A stretch of DNA of 40,674 bases from Phycisphaera mikurensis NBRC 102666 (GCA_945877905.1 CAMDUT010000004.1:1-40674), one strand, 5' to 3'. Shown: positions 8,591 through 16,249, counted from the first letter of the stretch. Numbers and translations: made by a program. Notes: a model not told the origin generated them from the letters alone.

Positions 8591-9376
8591 ATGCGCACGG
8601 TCTGGCTCATCGCCGCGCTCGTGGTCGGGGCGGCGATCGCGCTGCTCGCGTGGCCGCCGGCGCGCACGGCACCCCCCCGCGGGGCTCCGCCGACCGTGCC
8701 TGCGATCCCCGCACCGGCTCCGGCAGCGATGCCGGCCACGCGCGTTGTGCCGGCGCCCGCACCGCCACCTGCACCGACGCCGGCACCGGCACCCGCACCG
8801 ACCCCGTCCTCGGCGCTCGACGACCTGCTCGGGGGCAGCCTCGTCACGGCGTCCACGCCGGCCGCGGGCGGGCCGCCGGCCATGCCCTCGGTCACGGTCG
8901 GCGCTCCCGCGCGCATCGAGCGCATCGACGAACGGACGATCCGTGTCGACGGCGAGTTCACGATCCGCGGAAGCGGTACCGAGCGCGACCCGTACATCGT
9001 CACGTGGGAGCTCCTTGCAAGCGCCTCGCGTGAGCTCGACGCCGCGGCCGGCCGATTCACCCTCCCGGGCAGGATCGCCGACCTCCGCGGTGCGTGGGTT
9101 CGCATCAGCGGCTACTGGGCGCCGCCGCTCCAGGTGTTCGAGGCGCGCGAGCTGATGGTGATGCTCAACAAGTGGGACGGCTGCTGCGTCGGGCTTCCGC
9201 CGACGCCGTTCGATTCGATCGAGGCGACGCTCTCGCGCTCGGTGCAGGTGCAGGGCAAGCACCTGTTCCGCTTCGGCACCATCACCGGACGGCTCGAGGT
9301 GGAACCGTTCGTCGCGGGGACCTTCCTGCTCGGCCTCTACCGGCTCCAGGACGCGGTGCTGGAGTCGTCGTCGTGA
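8591..9376 (+). CDS. Membrane-anchored DUF3299-like protein
   Basis: This 261-residue protein has one N-terminal transmembrane segment (VWLIAALVVGAAIALLAW) without a clear cleavage site. A low-complexity Ala/Pro linker follows to about residue 75. The C-terminal domain (about 100-261) has WVRISGYWAPPLQ and MLNKWDGCCVGLPPTP, resembling the DUF3299 pattern of a GY..P segment followed by a Cys-containing PPxP loop. The paired Cys-Cys near residue 198 suggests metal or disulfide chemistry, but no activity is known. It starts 2 bases after eboF and overlaps the dihydrouridine synthase start by 3 bases (GTGA), so it is co-translated with both. The family call is moderate. Confidence 0.65.
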   Translation: MRTVWLIAALVVGAAIALLAWPPARTAPPRGAPPTVPAIPAPAPAAMPATRVVPAPAPPPAPTPAPAPAPTPSSALDDLLGGSLVTASTPAAGGPPAMPSVTVGAPARIERIDERTIRVDGEFTIRGSGTERDPYIVTWELLASASRELDAAAGRFTLPGRIADLRGAWVRISGYWAPPLQVFEARELMVMLNKWDGCCVGLPPTPFDSIEATLSRSVQVQGKHLFRFGTITGRLEVEPFVAGTFLLGLYRLQDAVLESSS

Positions 9377-10428
9377 GCGCTTCCGCGACGCACCTCGACA
9401 TCGGCCCGCTGCGCCTCGATTCGCCGCTGCTGCTCGCGCCCATCGCGGGGCACTGCGACCTCGCGTTCCGCATCCTGTGCCGCGAGCAGGGCGGCGTGGG
9501 TCTCGCGTCGACCGACCTGCTGAACTCGCGCGCGGTGCTGCGGGGATCGCCCCGCAGCCTGGAGCTCGCCGCGACCGACCCGGCGGACCAGCCGTGCGGC
9601 ATGCAGCTCTACGGCAACTGGGACGACCCGTTGCCCGAGGCGGCGTGCTGGGCCATCGACCGCGGCGCGCGCCTCATCGACATCAACATGGGGTGCCCGG
9701 TCGACAAGGTCGCGAAGAAGAACGGCGGTTCGCTGCTGCTCTGCGACGCGCTCGGCACGGTGCGACTGGCCGAGCGCATCCTCGAGGCGGTGCGGCGCCA
9801 CTCGGGCGGCCGCGTGCCGGTGACCGCGAAGATGCGGCTCGGGTGGGACCCGGAGCGCTTCGTGGCGCCGACGCTCGCGCGCGACCTCGAGTCGGCGGGA
9901 ATCGCCGCGGTGACGGTGCACGGCCGGTGGACCGTGCAGCTCTTCTCGGGCAAGGCCGACTGGGAGCGCATCGGCGAGGTCACGCGCGCCGTGCGCGGCA
10001 TTCCCGTGATCGGCAACGGCGACGTCACGGAGCCCGAGCACGTGCCCGCGCTGATGCACGCGAGCGGGTGCGCCGGCGTCATGGTGGGGCGTGGTGCGCT
10101 CCGCACGCCCTGGCTGTTCCGCCGCGCGGCGACGCTGCTGAGGGACGGCACCGCCGCGCCCGAGCCATCGGTGCACGAGAAGCTGCGGTGCGTCGCCCGG
10201 CACCTCGAGCTATTGGAACGCCACCACTCCCCTGAGCACGTATTGCATTGCATGCGGTCGCGCATCAGTTGGTACGGCAAGACGATGGGCCACGTGCGCG
10301 ACCTCAAGGAGCGCTTCCGCACGGCGGCGGAGCCGAGTCAGTTGCGGGAGGCACTGGCGGAGTGGCTCGATCGCACGCGTGCCACCGCATCACCCCAATG
10401 GGCGGAGCGTGGTTCTCGGACTTTCTGA
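9373..10428 (+). CDS. dus: tRNA-dihydrouridine synthase (Dus family)
   Basis: This FMN- and NADPH-dependent enzyme reduces uridine to dihydrouridine in tRNA. The 351-residue protein opens with the TIM barrel (LLLAPIAGHCDLAFR). The catalytic Cys is at about residue 108 in NMGCPVDKVAKKNGGS, followed by PVTAKMRLGW, TVHGRW, VIGNGDVTEPE and GVMVGRGAL, which carry FMN-binding residues. A helical C-terminal domain ends the protein. The GTG start at 9373 overlaps the upstream stop (GTGA); the same frame is open further upstream but there it is only a shadow of the previous gene. Which uridine it modifies cannot be read from the sequence. Confidence 0.95.
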   Translation: MSASATHLDIGPLRLDSPLLLAPIAGHCDLAFRILCREQGGVGLASTDLLNSRAVLRGSPRSLELAATDPADQPCGMQLYGNWDDPLPEAACWAIDRGARLIDINMGCPVDKVAKKNGGSLLLCDALGTVRLAERILEAVRRHSGGRVPVTAKMRLGWDPERFVAPTLARDLESAGIAAVTVHGRWTVQLFSGKADWERIGEVTRAVRGIPVIGNGDVTEPEHVPALMHASGCAGVMVGRGALRTPWLFRRAATLLRDGTAAPEPSVHEKLRCVARHLELLERHHSPEHVLHCMRSRISWYGKTMGHVRDLKERFRTAAEPSQLREALAEWLDRTRATASPQWAERGSRTF

Positions 10429-10488
10429 GGTTCGGTGCGATTTGAGCCGCGACCATCACGGTGTCACAGAGAGGGCTGAGTGGCCGTT

Positions 10489-10497
10489 TTATCCACG
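10489..10497 (+). promoter_or_regulatory. single DnaA-box-like sequence in the 229-base gap
   Basis: TTATCCACG differs from the DnaA box TTATCCACA at the last base only. It lies in the relatively AT-rich gap 10429-10657 between dus and the first PEP-CTERM-like gene. Only one such box is visible, so it does not by itself mark an origin. The rest of the gap holds a weak promoter candidate and no gene. Confidence 0.3.
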
Positions 10498-10521
10498 TTG
10501 AGTGACTTTTCTCGCGATTGC

Positions 10522-10549
10522 TTGCCCTTGCGCAAACTTGGGTTACGTT
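10522..10549 (+). promoter_or_regulatory. weak sigma70-like promoter candidate
   Basis: TTGCCC, a 16-base spacer and TACGTT lie about 110 bases upstream of the first PEP-CTERM-like gene, within the most AT-rich part of the gap. Matches to the consensus are poor, so the call rests mainly on position. Confidence 0.25.
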
Positions 10550-10643
10550 CCCCCTGCTTCCCAGGATGTCTTGGGCGGCATCGGTTCAGGGAAACATCGG
10601 AAGATCGGTCGGCCTGAGGGAAAGGGTTGACCGTGTCCCCCGT

Positions 10644-10650
10644 AAGGAGG
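10644..10650 (+). promoter_or_regulatory. strong ribosome binding site AAGGAGG
   Basis: AAGGAGG lies 7 bases before the ATG at 10658. Most genes in this window have no such site, so this gene is probably translated at a high rate from a leadered mRNA. Confidence 0.75.
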
Positions 10651-10657
10651 AGGGCAC

Positions 10658-11197
10658 ATGGTTTCTATGCATTGGGCAGCGGCATCGGTCGCTGCATTGG
10701 GAGTCGGGGCCGCATCGTCGGCGGCGGTCGTCTCGTTCTCGAAGACGTTCGTGAACAACACGTCCTCCACCCAGACCTACACGTACTCGATGATGGTGCC
10801 GGTGCTCGAGGGGTACCCGACCGTCATGATGGGCGGCCAGGTCACCGCGACGCTCATCGACCTCAACGGCAACGGGGCCTCGCTCGGCAACGACGGCACC
10901 ACGGCCATCTACACGGCGCTCATCAACGGCAACGCGGTCCAGACGCTCTGGAACGCCCCGTTCTCGCATTCGACTTCCGCCTACGGGACCAGTGCCATCC
11001 CGGTCGCACGCTTCGAACAGGTCCCGTTCACCGTGGCCGAGAGCATCGAGGTCATGGAGATCCGGATTCGCCTCCGCCTCTCGGCGCGCGACATGGTGAC
11101 CGTGGGCGCGAACTTCGACGTGATTCCCGCGCCCGGTGCGCTCATGGGCGTCGCCTGCGCCACCGGACTGATCGGCACGCGCCGACGCCGACACTGA
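10658..11197 (+). CDS. Secreted protein with PEP-CTERM-like tail
   Basis: This 179-residue protein has an N-terminal signal peptide (WAAASVAALGVGAASSAA). The secreted body is rich in Thr, Ser and Asn with beta-forming stretches and no known catalytic motif. The C-terminus has the three-part layout of exosortase-type sorting signals: IPAPGAL, a short hydrophobic helix (MGVACATGLIG), then TRRRRH. Planctomycete versions often have PGAL instead of PEP. Known family behaviour is export, membrane retention and processing at the cell surface. It has a strong ribosome binding site and its own upstream gap. A second gene of the same type follows after 111 bases, although the bodies differ. Confidence 0.8.
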   Translation: MVSMHWAAASVAALGVGAASSAAVVSFSKTFVNNTSSTQTYTYSMMVPVLEGYPTVMMGGQVTATLIDLNGNGASLGNDGTTAIYTALINGNAVQTLWNAPFSHSTSAYGTSAIPVARFEQVPFTVAESIEVMEIRIRLRLSARDMVTVGANFDVIPAPGALMGVACATGLIGTRRRRH

Positions 11198-11262
11198 CTT
11201 ATCCCGCGATCCAGGGCGTGGGTTGCTTGCGGACCCGTCATTCGGATTGGATCGGTTGAACA

Positions 11263-11290
11263 GCGGGCGTCGTTCCCACGATGCGCCCGC
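11263..11290 (+). terminator. hairpin between the two PEP-CTERM-like genes
   Basis: A GCGGGCG stem plus a TCGT/ACGA extension pairs across a 4-base loop, with a 2-base bulge on the right arm. It ends directly at the ribosome binding site of the second gene. It could terminate the first transcript, or be a 5' leader hairpin affecting stability or translation of the second. There is no T-tract. Confidence 0.4.
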
Positions 11291-11301
11291 GGAAGGAAAG
11301 G
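11291..11301 (+). promoter_or_regulatory. ribosome binding site GGAAGGAAAGG
   Basis: A purine-rich run lies 7 bases before the ATG at 11309 and directly after the hairpin arm, so folding of the hairpin may affect access to it. Confidence 0.65.
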
Positions 11302-11308
11302 TTGAGAG

Positions 11309-12046
11309 ATGAAGTTGCATGTCTCTTCGGCAGTTGCAGTGCTCGCGACAGGAATCGTCGCGGCTTCCGCCCAGGCTGGCATTCCGGTGGTGTCGGTGCG
11401 CGTGCAGCAGGTCGGTGCCGGCTCGGTCGAGCTGGTGCCGGTCGGCACGCCGCAGAACGACGGGGGCTACGGCTACTCGGGCAACGTGTCGGTCTGGGGG
11501 TTCCTGGCGAACTTCGACCTGCGCGCCGCCACGAAGTCGAACGGCAACCAGTCGTTCGGCGGGTCCCTGATGCTGTCCAACGAGACGGCGTCCGTGCAGG
11601 AGTTCATCGTGGACCTCACGGTGAGCACCGTCCCCACCATCAACACGACGCTGTGCGGCGGGTCGGTCGCGGGCCTGCTCGACGGCGGTCCTGACGGCGG
11701 CTTCTTCCGTTCCGTGGGCAACGGCTCGGTGTGGAGCGCGCTCATCAACAACGGCGGAAGCTCGACCACGGTCGCCAACCTGCTGACGGGCAGCCCGTTC
11801 CAGGTCACGGCGTCGCCGGACGAGCAGTTCGCGGTGATCCCGCGCGCGGCGTTCGGCGAACCCATCCCTTCGCAGGCCGGCCCCGCGCTCGGTCAGTCAA
11901 GGACCATCCGCATGCGCTTCGAGCTCAGCGGCGGCGACACGGTGACCCTCGTCACGACCTTTGTCGCGCAGGAAATCCCCGGTCCCGGCGCACTGGCCCT
12001 CATGGGCATGATCGGAGCCCGCGCAGCGCGACGGCGCCGCGCCTGA
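11309..12046 (+). CDS. Second secreted protein with PEP-CTERM-like tail
   Basis: This 245-residue protein starts with a signal peptide (VAVLATGIVAASAQAG). The body (about residues 20-220) is rich in Gly, Ser, Thr, Asn and Val, without cysteine clusters apart from one Cys, and has no recognised domain. The tail is EIPGPGAL, then ALMGMIGARAA, then RRRRA, the same sorting layout as its neighbour. The pair shares strong ribosome binding sites and beta-rich character, but the bodies are not clearly repeats of one another. They are likely surface or extracellular-matrix components. Transcription probably ends at the strong hairpin just downstream. Confidence 0.8.
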   Translation: MKLHVSSAVAVLATGIVAASAQAGIPVVSVRVQQVGAGSVELVPVGTPQNDGGYGYSGNVSVWGFLANFDLRAATKSNGNQSFGGSLMLSNETASVQEFIVDLTVSTVPTINTTLCGGSVAGLLDGGPDGGFFRSVGNGSVWSALINNGGSSTTVANLLTGSPFQVTASPDEQFAVIPRAAFGEPIPSQAGPALGQSRTIRMRFELSGGDTVTLVTTFVAQEIPGPGALALMGMIGARAARRRRA

Positions 12047-12074
12047 CCCGGACCGCGTTCACGTTCGAACCTCC

Positions 12075-12112
12075 GCCGCCCGGCGCGACGCCTCCTTGTC
12101 GCGCCGGGCGGC
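12075..12112. terminator. Perfect 15-bp hairpin terminator between convergent genes
   Basis: GCCGCCCGGCGCGAC and its exact reverse complement flank an 8-base loop. The hairpin sits between the stop of the second PEP-CTERM-like gene (12046) and the stop of scpB (12123), so it can serve both strands. A T-tract is missing on either side, as is common in very GC-rich genomes. Confidence 0.8.
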
Positions 12113-12122
12113 GCGCGTTGGT

Positions 12123-12809
12123 TCAGCGCAGGTCCTTGGCGCTCGGCAGGTCGTCGATGCGGCCGATGCCGAACTGCTTCAGGAACTCGGTGGTCGTGCC
12201 GTACAGCATCGGGCGGCCCACCTCGTCGGCGCGGCCGACGATCTTCACGAACCGCCGCTCCATCAGGCTGCGGAGCACCTCGCCGCACGCGACGCCGCGG
12301 ATCGACTCGAGGTCGGCACGCAGGATCGGCTGCCGGTACGCGATGATCGCGAGCGTCTCGAGCGCGGCCTGCGTCAGCCTGCCCTGCTCGCGCACGCCCT
12401 TGAGGCGCGCGACCACCGGGCCGAACGCGGGCAGCGTCATCACCTGGCGGCCGCCGGCCACGCTCTCGATGCGGAACGTGCGGCCGTCGGCCTCGTAGCG
12501 GGCGTTCAGCGCGGCCACCGCATCGGCCACCTGCGCGGCCGCGCGCTTCTGCTGCGGCGTCTCCTCGGGCTCACTGTCGGAAGGCGCGCCTTCGTCCCCG
12601 CCTTCGGGCTTGCGGCGACGGCGCTTCGCGGGCGCCGCGTCGATGATGCCCATCAACTCGGCGATCCGGGCGTCCGACATCGGGCGGTCGGCCACCATGA
12701 GCGCCGCCTCGACGCGCTGCTCGAGCGGAAGGTCGGCGCACGGCACGGCCTGCTCGGCCGACTCGGCCATGAGCGCGAACGTCGAGGGGGCGGCGCCTTT
12801 CTCGGTCAT
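12123..12809 (-). CDS. scpB: ScpB, segregation and condensation protein
   Basis: ScpB is the winged-helix kite subunit that joins ScpA and SMC in the bacterial condensin loaded at parS. The 228-residue protein has the first winged helix near residues 25-55 (LPLEQRVEAALMVADRPMSD), then an unusual basic/acidic insert of about 40 residues (KRRRRKPEGGDEG). The second winged helix carries GRLTQAALETLAIIAYRQPI, RGVACGEVLRSLMERRFV and LYGTTTEFLKQFGI, all typical of ScpB. The scpA gene is not adjacent. The parB/parS region lies 12.4 kb away, which fits an origin-proximal chromosomal position. Confidence 0.95.
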   Translation of the reverse strand: MTEKGAAPSTFALMAESAEQAVPCADLPLEQRVEAALMVADRPMSDARIAELMGIIDAAPAKRRRRKPEGGDEGAPSDSEPEETPQQKRAAAQVADAVAALNARYEADGRTFRIESVAGGRQVMTLPAFGPVVARLKGVREQGRLTQAALETLAIIAYRQPILRADLESIRGVACGEVLRSLMERRFVKIVGRADEVGRPMLYGTTTEFLKQFGIGRIDDLPSAKDLR

Positions 12810-12875
12810 CCCGGTAGTGTGCCAAAAACGCGCGGGCTGCGCGAACTCGGCCCCGGCTCACGCGCGGATGCCGGG

Positions 12876-13295
12876 TCAGCGGCGGGCCAGCTGGGCCGCC
12901 GCCACCTTCGCGCGCGCCAGGCGCTGCGCGCGCTCCACCGATGCACGCTCGTCGAGCGTCATCGGGCGTTCGCCGCCGGACATGGCCTTCGCGTTGGCCT
13001 CCGAGAGCTCGCGCTCGGCCGCCGCCGCGTCGATGCCGGAGGCCTCCATGGCGCGCTCGGTGAGGAGCGTCAGGCGCGAACCGTCCATCTGCGCGAAGCC
13101 GCCGTCGAGCACGAAGACGCGCTGCGCGCCGCCCTCGGCCTGCACGGTCACGACGCCGGTCCCGAGCTTCGTGAGGAACGCGGACGCGCCCGTCGCGACG
13201 CCCTGCTGGCCGTCCCACGCCTCGAAGCTCGCGTAGGTCGCGGGCGTGTCGAGGACGGCGTCGGACGGCGTGACGATGGCGCAGGTGAAGCTCAT
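12876..13295 (-). CDS. atpC: F1Fo ATP synthase epsilon subunit
   Basis: The epsilon subunit sits in the central stalk and regulates ATP hydrolysis. The 139-residue protein has the N-terminal beta-sandwich (FTCAIVTPSDAVLDTPATYASFEAWDGQQGV) and a C-terminal helical hairpin (AAAERELSEAN, SVERAQRLARAKVAAA), the standard layout and length. The usual atpD-atpC order is absent: the neighbours are scpB downstream and a CYTH protein upstream, so this gene is detached from any ATP synthase operon. A TACCAT box lies 11 bases before the start. Confidence 0.93.
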   Translation of the reverse strand: MSFTCAIVTPSDAVLDTPATYASFEAWDGQQGVATGASAFLTKLGTGVVTVQAEGGAQRVFVLDGGFAQMDGSRLTLLTERAMEASGIDAAAAERELSEANAKAMSGGERPMTLDERASVERAQRLARAKVAAAQLARR

Positions 13296-13408
13296 GGAAG
13301 CAAGAAATGGTAGCGAGGCGGCCCCGGTTCATGTCTCGGTGCGTGAACCCGCGACGGACCTCGCGGACACCGTCGGCGGGCGAGGCCGCTCGGTCGCGAC
13401 GCACACGA

Positions 13409-13903
13409 TTATGGGTGGTTCAGCAGCCCCGCCCGCCGGGCCAGCTCGAAGTTCCGGAACGCGGGTTCCTCGGTGACCTCGCGCTCGATCCAGGGCGCGA
13501 GCCATGCGGGGATCTCGAGCCGCGCATCGGCCGAGGGCAGCTCGCACTCGGCCAGCACCACGGGGAGCCCGTCGAACCGGTCCACCTCCCACGTGCGATC
13601 GCCCTCCCGCACCTTGGTGCGCACCTTCGCCAGGCGCCGGCCCGCGGTGCGCGGCCACTCGTGCGCGAACTCGTCGGCGGTCATCGGCCGCTCGTGTTCC
13701 TCGCGCACCAGGCCCGTGCCGGACTTCACCGTGTGCACGTGCTCGATGCTGCCGTCGACGTGCGTGATGCGGCGGACGCGTCCCTCGAGCGCACCCTCGG
13801 GCGAAGGCGGGAGGTAGCCCTGCTCGATCCGAAGCCGGACGCCCTCCGGCATCGGCGCAGGCATGCCGCGCAGCAGGAAGACGCGCTCGATCTCAGCGGG
13901 CAT
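13409..13903 (-). CDS. CYTH-domain protein with altered ExExK motif
   Basis: This 164-residue protein resembles the CYTH (adenylate cyclase CyaB/thiamine triphosphatase) family, whose tunnel-shaped fold hydrolyses or rearranges triphosphates such as triphosphate or thiamine triphosphate. The start PAEIERVFLLRG matches the diagnostic ExExK region, except that Lys is replaced by Val. Later strands are present: RLRIEQGYL, VHTVKSG, AKVRTKVREGDRTWEVDRFDG and LAECELPS, which hold other Arg, Lys and Glu residues of the tunnel. The loss of the motif lysine may lower or change activity. The start overlaps the end of holB by 11 bases, so it is downstream in the same operon. Confidence 0.8.
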   Translation of the reverse strand: MPAEIERVFLLRGMPAPMPEGVRLRIEQGYLPPSPEGALEGRVRRITHVDGSIEHVHTVKSGTGLVREEHERPMTADEFAHEWPRTAGRRLAKVRTKVREGDRTWEVDRFDGLPVVLAECELPSADARLEIPAWLAPWIEREVTEEPAFRNFELARRAGLLNHP

Positions 13904-15005
13904 CGGCCGTTCCCCGGCCGGCGCGCTCGGCCCATTGCGCCACGAGGTTGGCGAACGCGTGCTTGAGGTTCACGTTCGAGCGCACCTGCGTCTCGAACTC
14001 GCGAAGCGCCTCGGAGGCCCCGATCCAGCGCGCGAGCTCGCGCGCGTCGTCCGTCGCCGCGAGCCGCCCGCGGAGGCGCATCCCGAGGATCTGGGAGATC
14101 AATCGCACCGCCTGGCGGTTCGCGGCCTCCTTCGAGGCGCGGTCGTCCTCCTCGATGATGCCCTTGGCGAACTCCTCGGCGAGCTCCGCCATGCGCTCGG
14201 CCAGGGCGGGCGGATAGCCGCCCGACTCCACCTCGTCGAGCAGCGGCCCGAGCTCCGCGTTCCACGCCGCGAGCCCGTGGCGCGCGGCCAGGGTCGCCAT
14301 GCCCGGGGAACCCTCGGCGAAGGCCTCGATGAACGCGCGGTCGCCCGGAGGCACGTCAAGCCCGCTGCGGCGCCACCACGCGCCCATCGCGTCGCGGTCG
14401 AGCGGGCCGAACGCGACGCGCTGGCACCGGCTGCGGATGGTGGGAAGCAGCCGGTCCTCCTGCTGCGTCACCAGCACGATGAGCGTGCCCGGGGGCGGCT
14501 CCTCGAGCGTCTTGAGCATCGCGTTCTGCGCATCGGCGTCCAGCAGCTCGGCCTCGTCGACGATGAATGCCTTGCCGTGGCCGTGCACCGCGGTGCGGAA
14601 CACCAGGCTCTCGTGGTGCGTTCCGTCGCCCGCCGTGCCGCCCAGCATGCGCTCGCGCAGGAGGTCGAGCGGGATGTTCGTCTGCTTGCGCTCGCGCAGC
14701 TCGCGGCTCTCACTGAGCGCGGCGAGCTCCTTGCGCACCACGTGGAGGTCGGGATGCGTGCCCGCGTCGACGAGCCGCTGCGTCGCGGTGCCCGTGGGGG
14801 GTTCGAGCCGCATGCGGTGGGCGTCGCCCGCGAGCGGGTCGAGGTGGATGCGCGCCAGCGCCTCGGCGACGCGGAACTTGCCGACGCCCGCGGGCCCGTG
14901 CAGGATCCACGCGTGGTGCAGGCGCCCGGACCCGAGCGCCTTCGCGAGCGCCGCCACCGCAAGCCGCTGGCCGAGGATGTGCGGTTCGGCGGGGTCCACG
15001 CTCAC
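13893..15005 (-). CDS. holB: DNA polymerase III delta prime subunit (clamp-loader AAA+)
   Basis: The delta prime subunit is part of the clamp loader that places the sliding clamp on DNA. The 370-residue protein starts ILGQRLAVAALAKAL, then a P-loop GPAGVGKF near residue 38, where the usual Thr/Ser after Lys is Phe, suggesting weak or no ATP binding as in many delta prime proteins. Further motifs are FIVDEAELLDADAQNAMLKTLEEPP (Walker B region), LIVLVTQQEDRLLPTIRSRC (the SRC arginine-finger motif) and a helical C-terminal domain. The four zinc-binding Cys seen in many relatives are not present. The GTG start at 15005 overlaps the upstream stop (GTGA); a longer frame upstream is a shadow of the lipoprotein gene. 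Confidence 0.92.
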   Translation of the reverse strand: MSVDPAEPHILGQRLAVAALAKALGSGRLHHAWILHGPAGVGKFRVAEALARIHLDPLAGDAHRMRLEPPTGTATQRLVDAGTHPDLHVVRKELAALSESRELRERKQTNIPLDLLRERMLGGTAGDGTHHESLVFRTAVHGHGKAFIVDEAELLDADAQNAMLKTLEEPPPGTLIVLVTQQEDRLLPTIRSRCQRVAFGPLDRDAMGAWWRRSGLDVPPGDRAFIEAFAEGSPGMATLAARHGLAAWNAELGPLLDEVESGGYPPALAERMAELAEEFAKGIIEEDDRASKEAANRQAVRLISQILGMRLRGRLAATDDARELARWIGASEALREFETQVRSNVNLKHAFANLVAQWAERAGRGTADAR

Positions 15006-16219
15006 ATCCTCGGGATCTCGACGAGCCGCGGCGCCTGGGGGATCTTCTTGCCTTCGGGGTTCGACGCATCCGCCGGCTGCAGCAGCTCGTCGCCGTTCAC
15101 GAGGTGCTTCGGGAACCGGCGGAACACCGCGTCGACCTCGGGCGAGTAGAGCGTGCTGCGCGGGTCGTACGCGTCGGTGCCGAACACTCCCACCATCACG
15201 GTGCTGGTGCGCGAATAGGAGTCGTGGAAGTAGTACGCCTGCTCGCCCTTCGAGCGGAGGTCGCGGCAGTACGCCTCGGCGGCGCGCTTCATCTCGGAGT
15301 ACGGGACCTCCTTCGCGCCGAAGCTGCTCCACACCGCGACCTGCACCGAGTAGAGCGTGCCCTTGGGCTGGCGCGCGCGGACGGATCGCAGGTCGAAGGG
15401 CCCGGGCGGCCCCTGGTCGGCGTCGGTGGCGGTGCGCGTCAGCATCGCGCGCCCGAAGGACCGCTGCCCGCCCTCCTGGATCTCCTTGACTGCCTTCAGC
15501 CGCGCCTGCGCCGCGGGGTCCTCGGGCCCGGGGAAGCGACCGACGAGCACCATGCTGCCGCGCGAGTTGGTGCCGACGAACGCATCCGCCAGCGACGGAT
15601 AGCGTCGGATGATCGCGTCGCGCGAGGCCTGGGCGGCCTCGCGATGGTCCTCGCCCGTGAAGGACGCGAGGAAGACGCTCCACACCGCGGTGTCGTCGGC
15701 GGCCTGCGACTGCGCGATCGCGGCGGTCCGTGCGTCGGCGGCGGCCTTGCGACGGGCGTCGCTCTCGGCGGCCATGCGCGCCGCGGCGGCGCGCTCGGCG
15801 GCGGAGGGCGAACGGCCGCCGGAAGCGGGGGCTGGAGGCGTGGACGGCGTGGCCGCCCCCTGGGTGGCGGGGGCCGCGGAGGAGGCGATGGACGGCGCCG
15901 CGGCCGAAGGGGCCGGCTTCGCGACCGCGGAACGCGTGCCCGGGCGTGCGCGCGGCGGGTCGATGTCGAGGTCTTGGACGCCCGTGGGATCCGTGGCCGG
16001 TCGACTGGCCTGGATGCGCTTGGGGCCGGCGCGCTCCTTGGGGGCGGGCGCGGCTTGGGCGGAATCCGTGCCCTGCGCCTTGGGCGCGGCCGTGGGATCG
16101 GGGTCGGCCGCCTTGGGCGTGGACTCGCATCCGGCGAGCACGGCGGCCACGGCGGTCAGCACGGGCCACGTCGCACGAATCGGCCGGAAGATGCTGGCGT
16201 GGAACGGCTTATGGGGCAT
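15002..16219 (-). CDS. Lipoprotein with SPOR-like repeats
   Basis: This 405-residue protein has a lipoprotein signal ending in VLAGC when started at the ATG at 16219; an in-frame ATG at 16252 is also possible but pushes the signal inward. A long Ala/Pro-rich linker with many Lys and Asp (to about residue 180) would span the periplasm. Two repeats follow that look like SPOR domains: VWSVFLASFTGEDHREAAQ with SMVLVGRFPG, and LYSVQVAVWSSFG with STVMVGVFGTDAYD. SPOR domains bind denuded peptidoglycan at division sites; that role is inferred. It is translationally coupled to holB by a GTGA overlap and is divergent from flgM. Confidence 0.75.
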   Translation of the reverse strand: MPHKPFHASIFRPIRATWPVLTAVAAVLAGCESTPKAADPDPTAAPKAQGTDSAQAAPAPKERAGPKRIQASRPATDPTGVQDLDIDPPRARPGTRSAVAKPAPSAAAPSIASSAAPATQGAATPSTPPAPASGGRSPSAAERAAAARMAAESDARRKAAADARTAAIAQSQAADDTAVWSVFLASFTGEDHREAAQASRDAIIRRYPSLADAFVGTNSRGSMVLVGRFPGPEDPAAQARLKAVKEIQEGGQRSFGRAMLTRTATDADQGPPGPFDLRSVRARQPKGTLYSVQVAVWSSFGAKEVPYSEMKRAAEAYCRDLRSKGEQAYYFHDSYSRTSTVMVGVFGTDAYDPRSTLYSPEVDAVFRRFPKHLVNGDELLQPADASNPEGKKIPQAPRLVEIPRM

Positions 16220-16249
16220 GATCACGGAGGCCTGCGCTTCGCCACAACT

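Noticed and set aside
10429-10657. Replication origin or tRNA gene in the gap after dus
   Set aside because: Only one DnaA-like box is present and no cloverleaf with a T-loop sequence could be found.
13893-16169. A 758-codon frame as a fused clamp-loader protein
   Set aside because: The upstream part is Arg/Gly-rich noise opposite to the codon logic of the SPOR-like lipoprotein gene; the GTGA overlap marks the true start at 15005.
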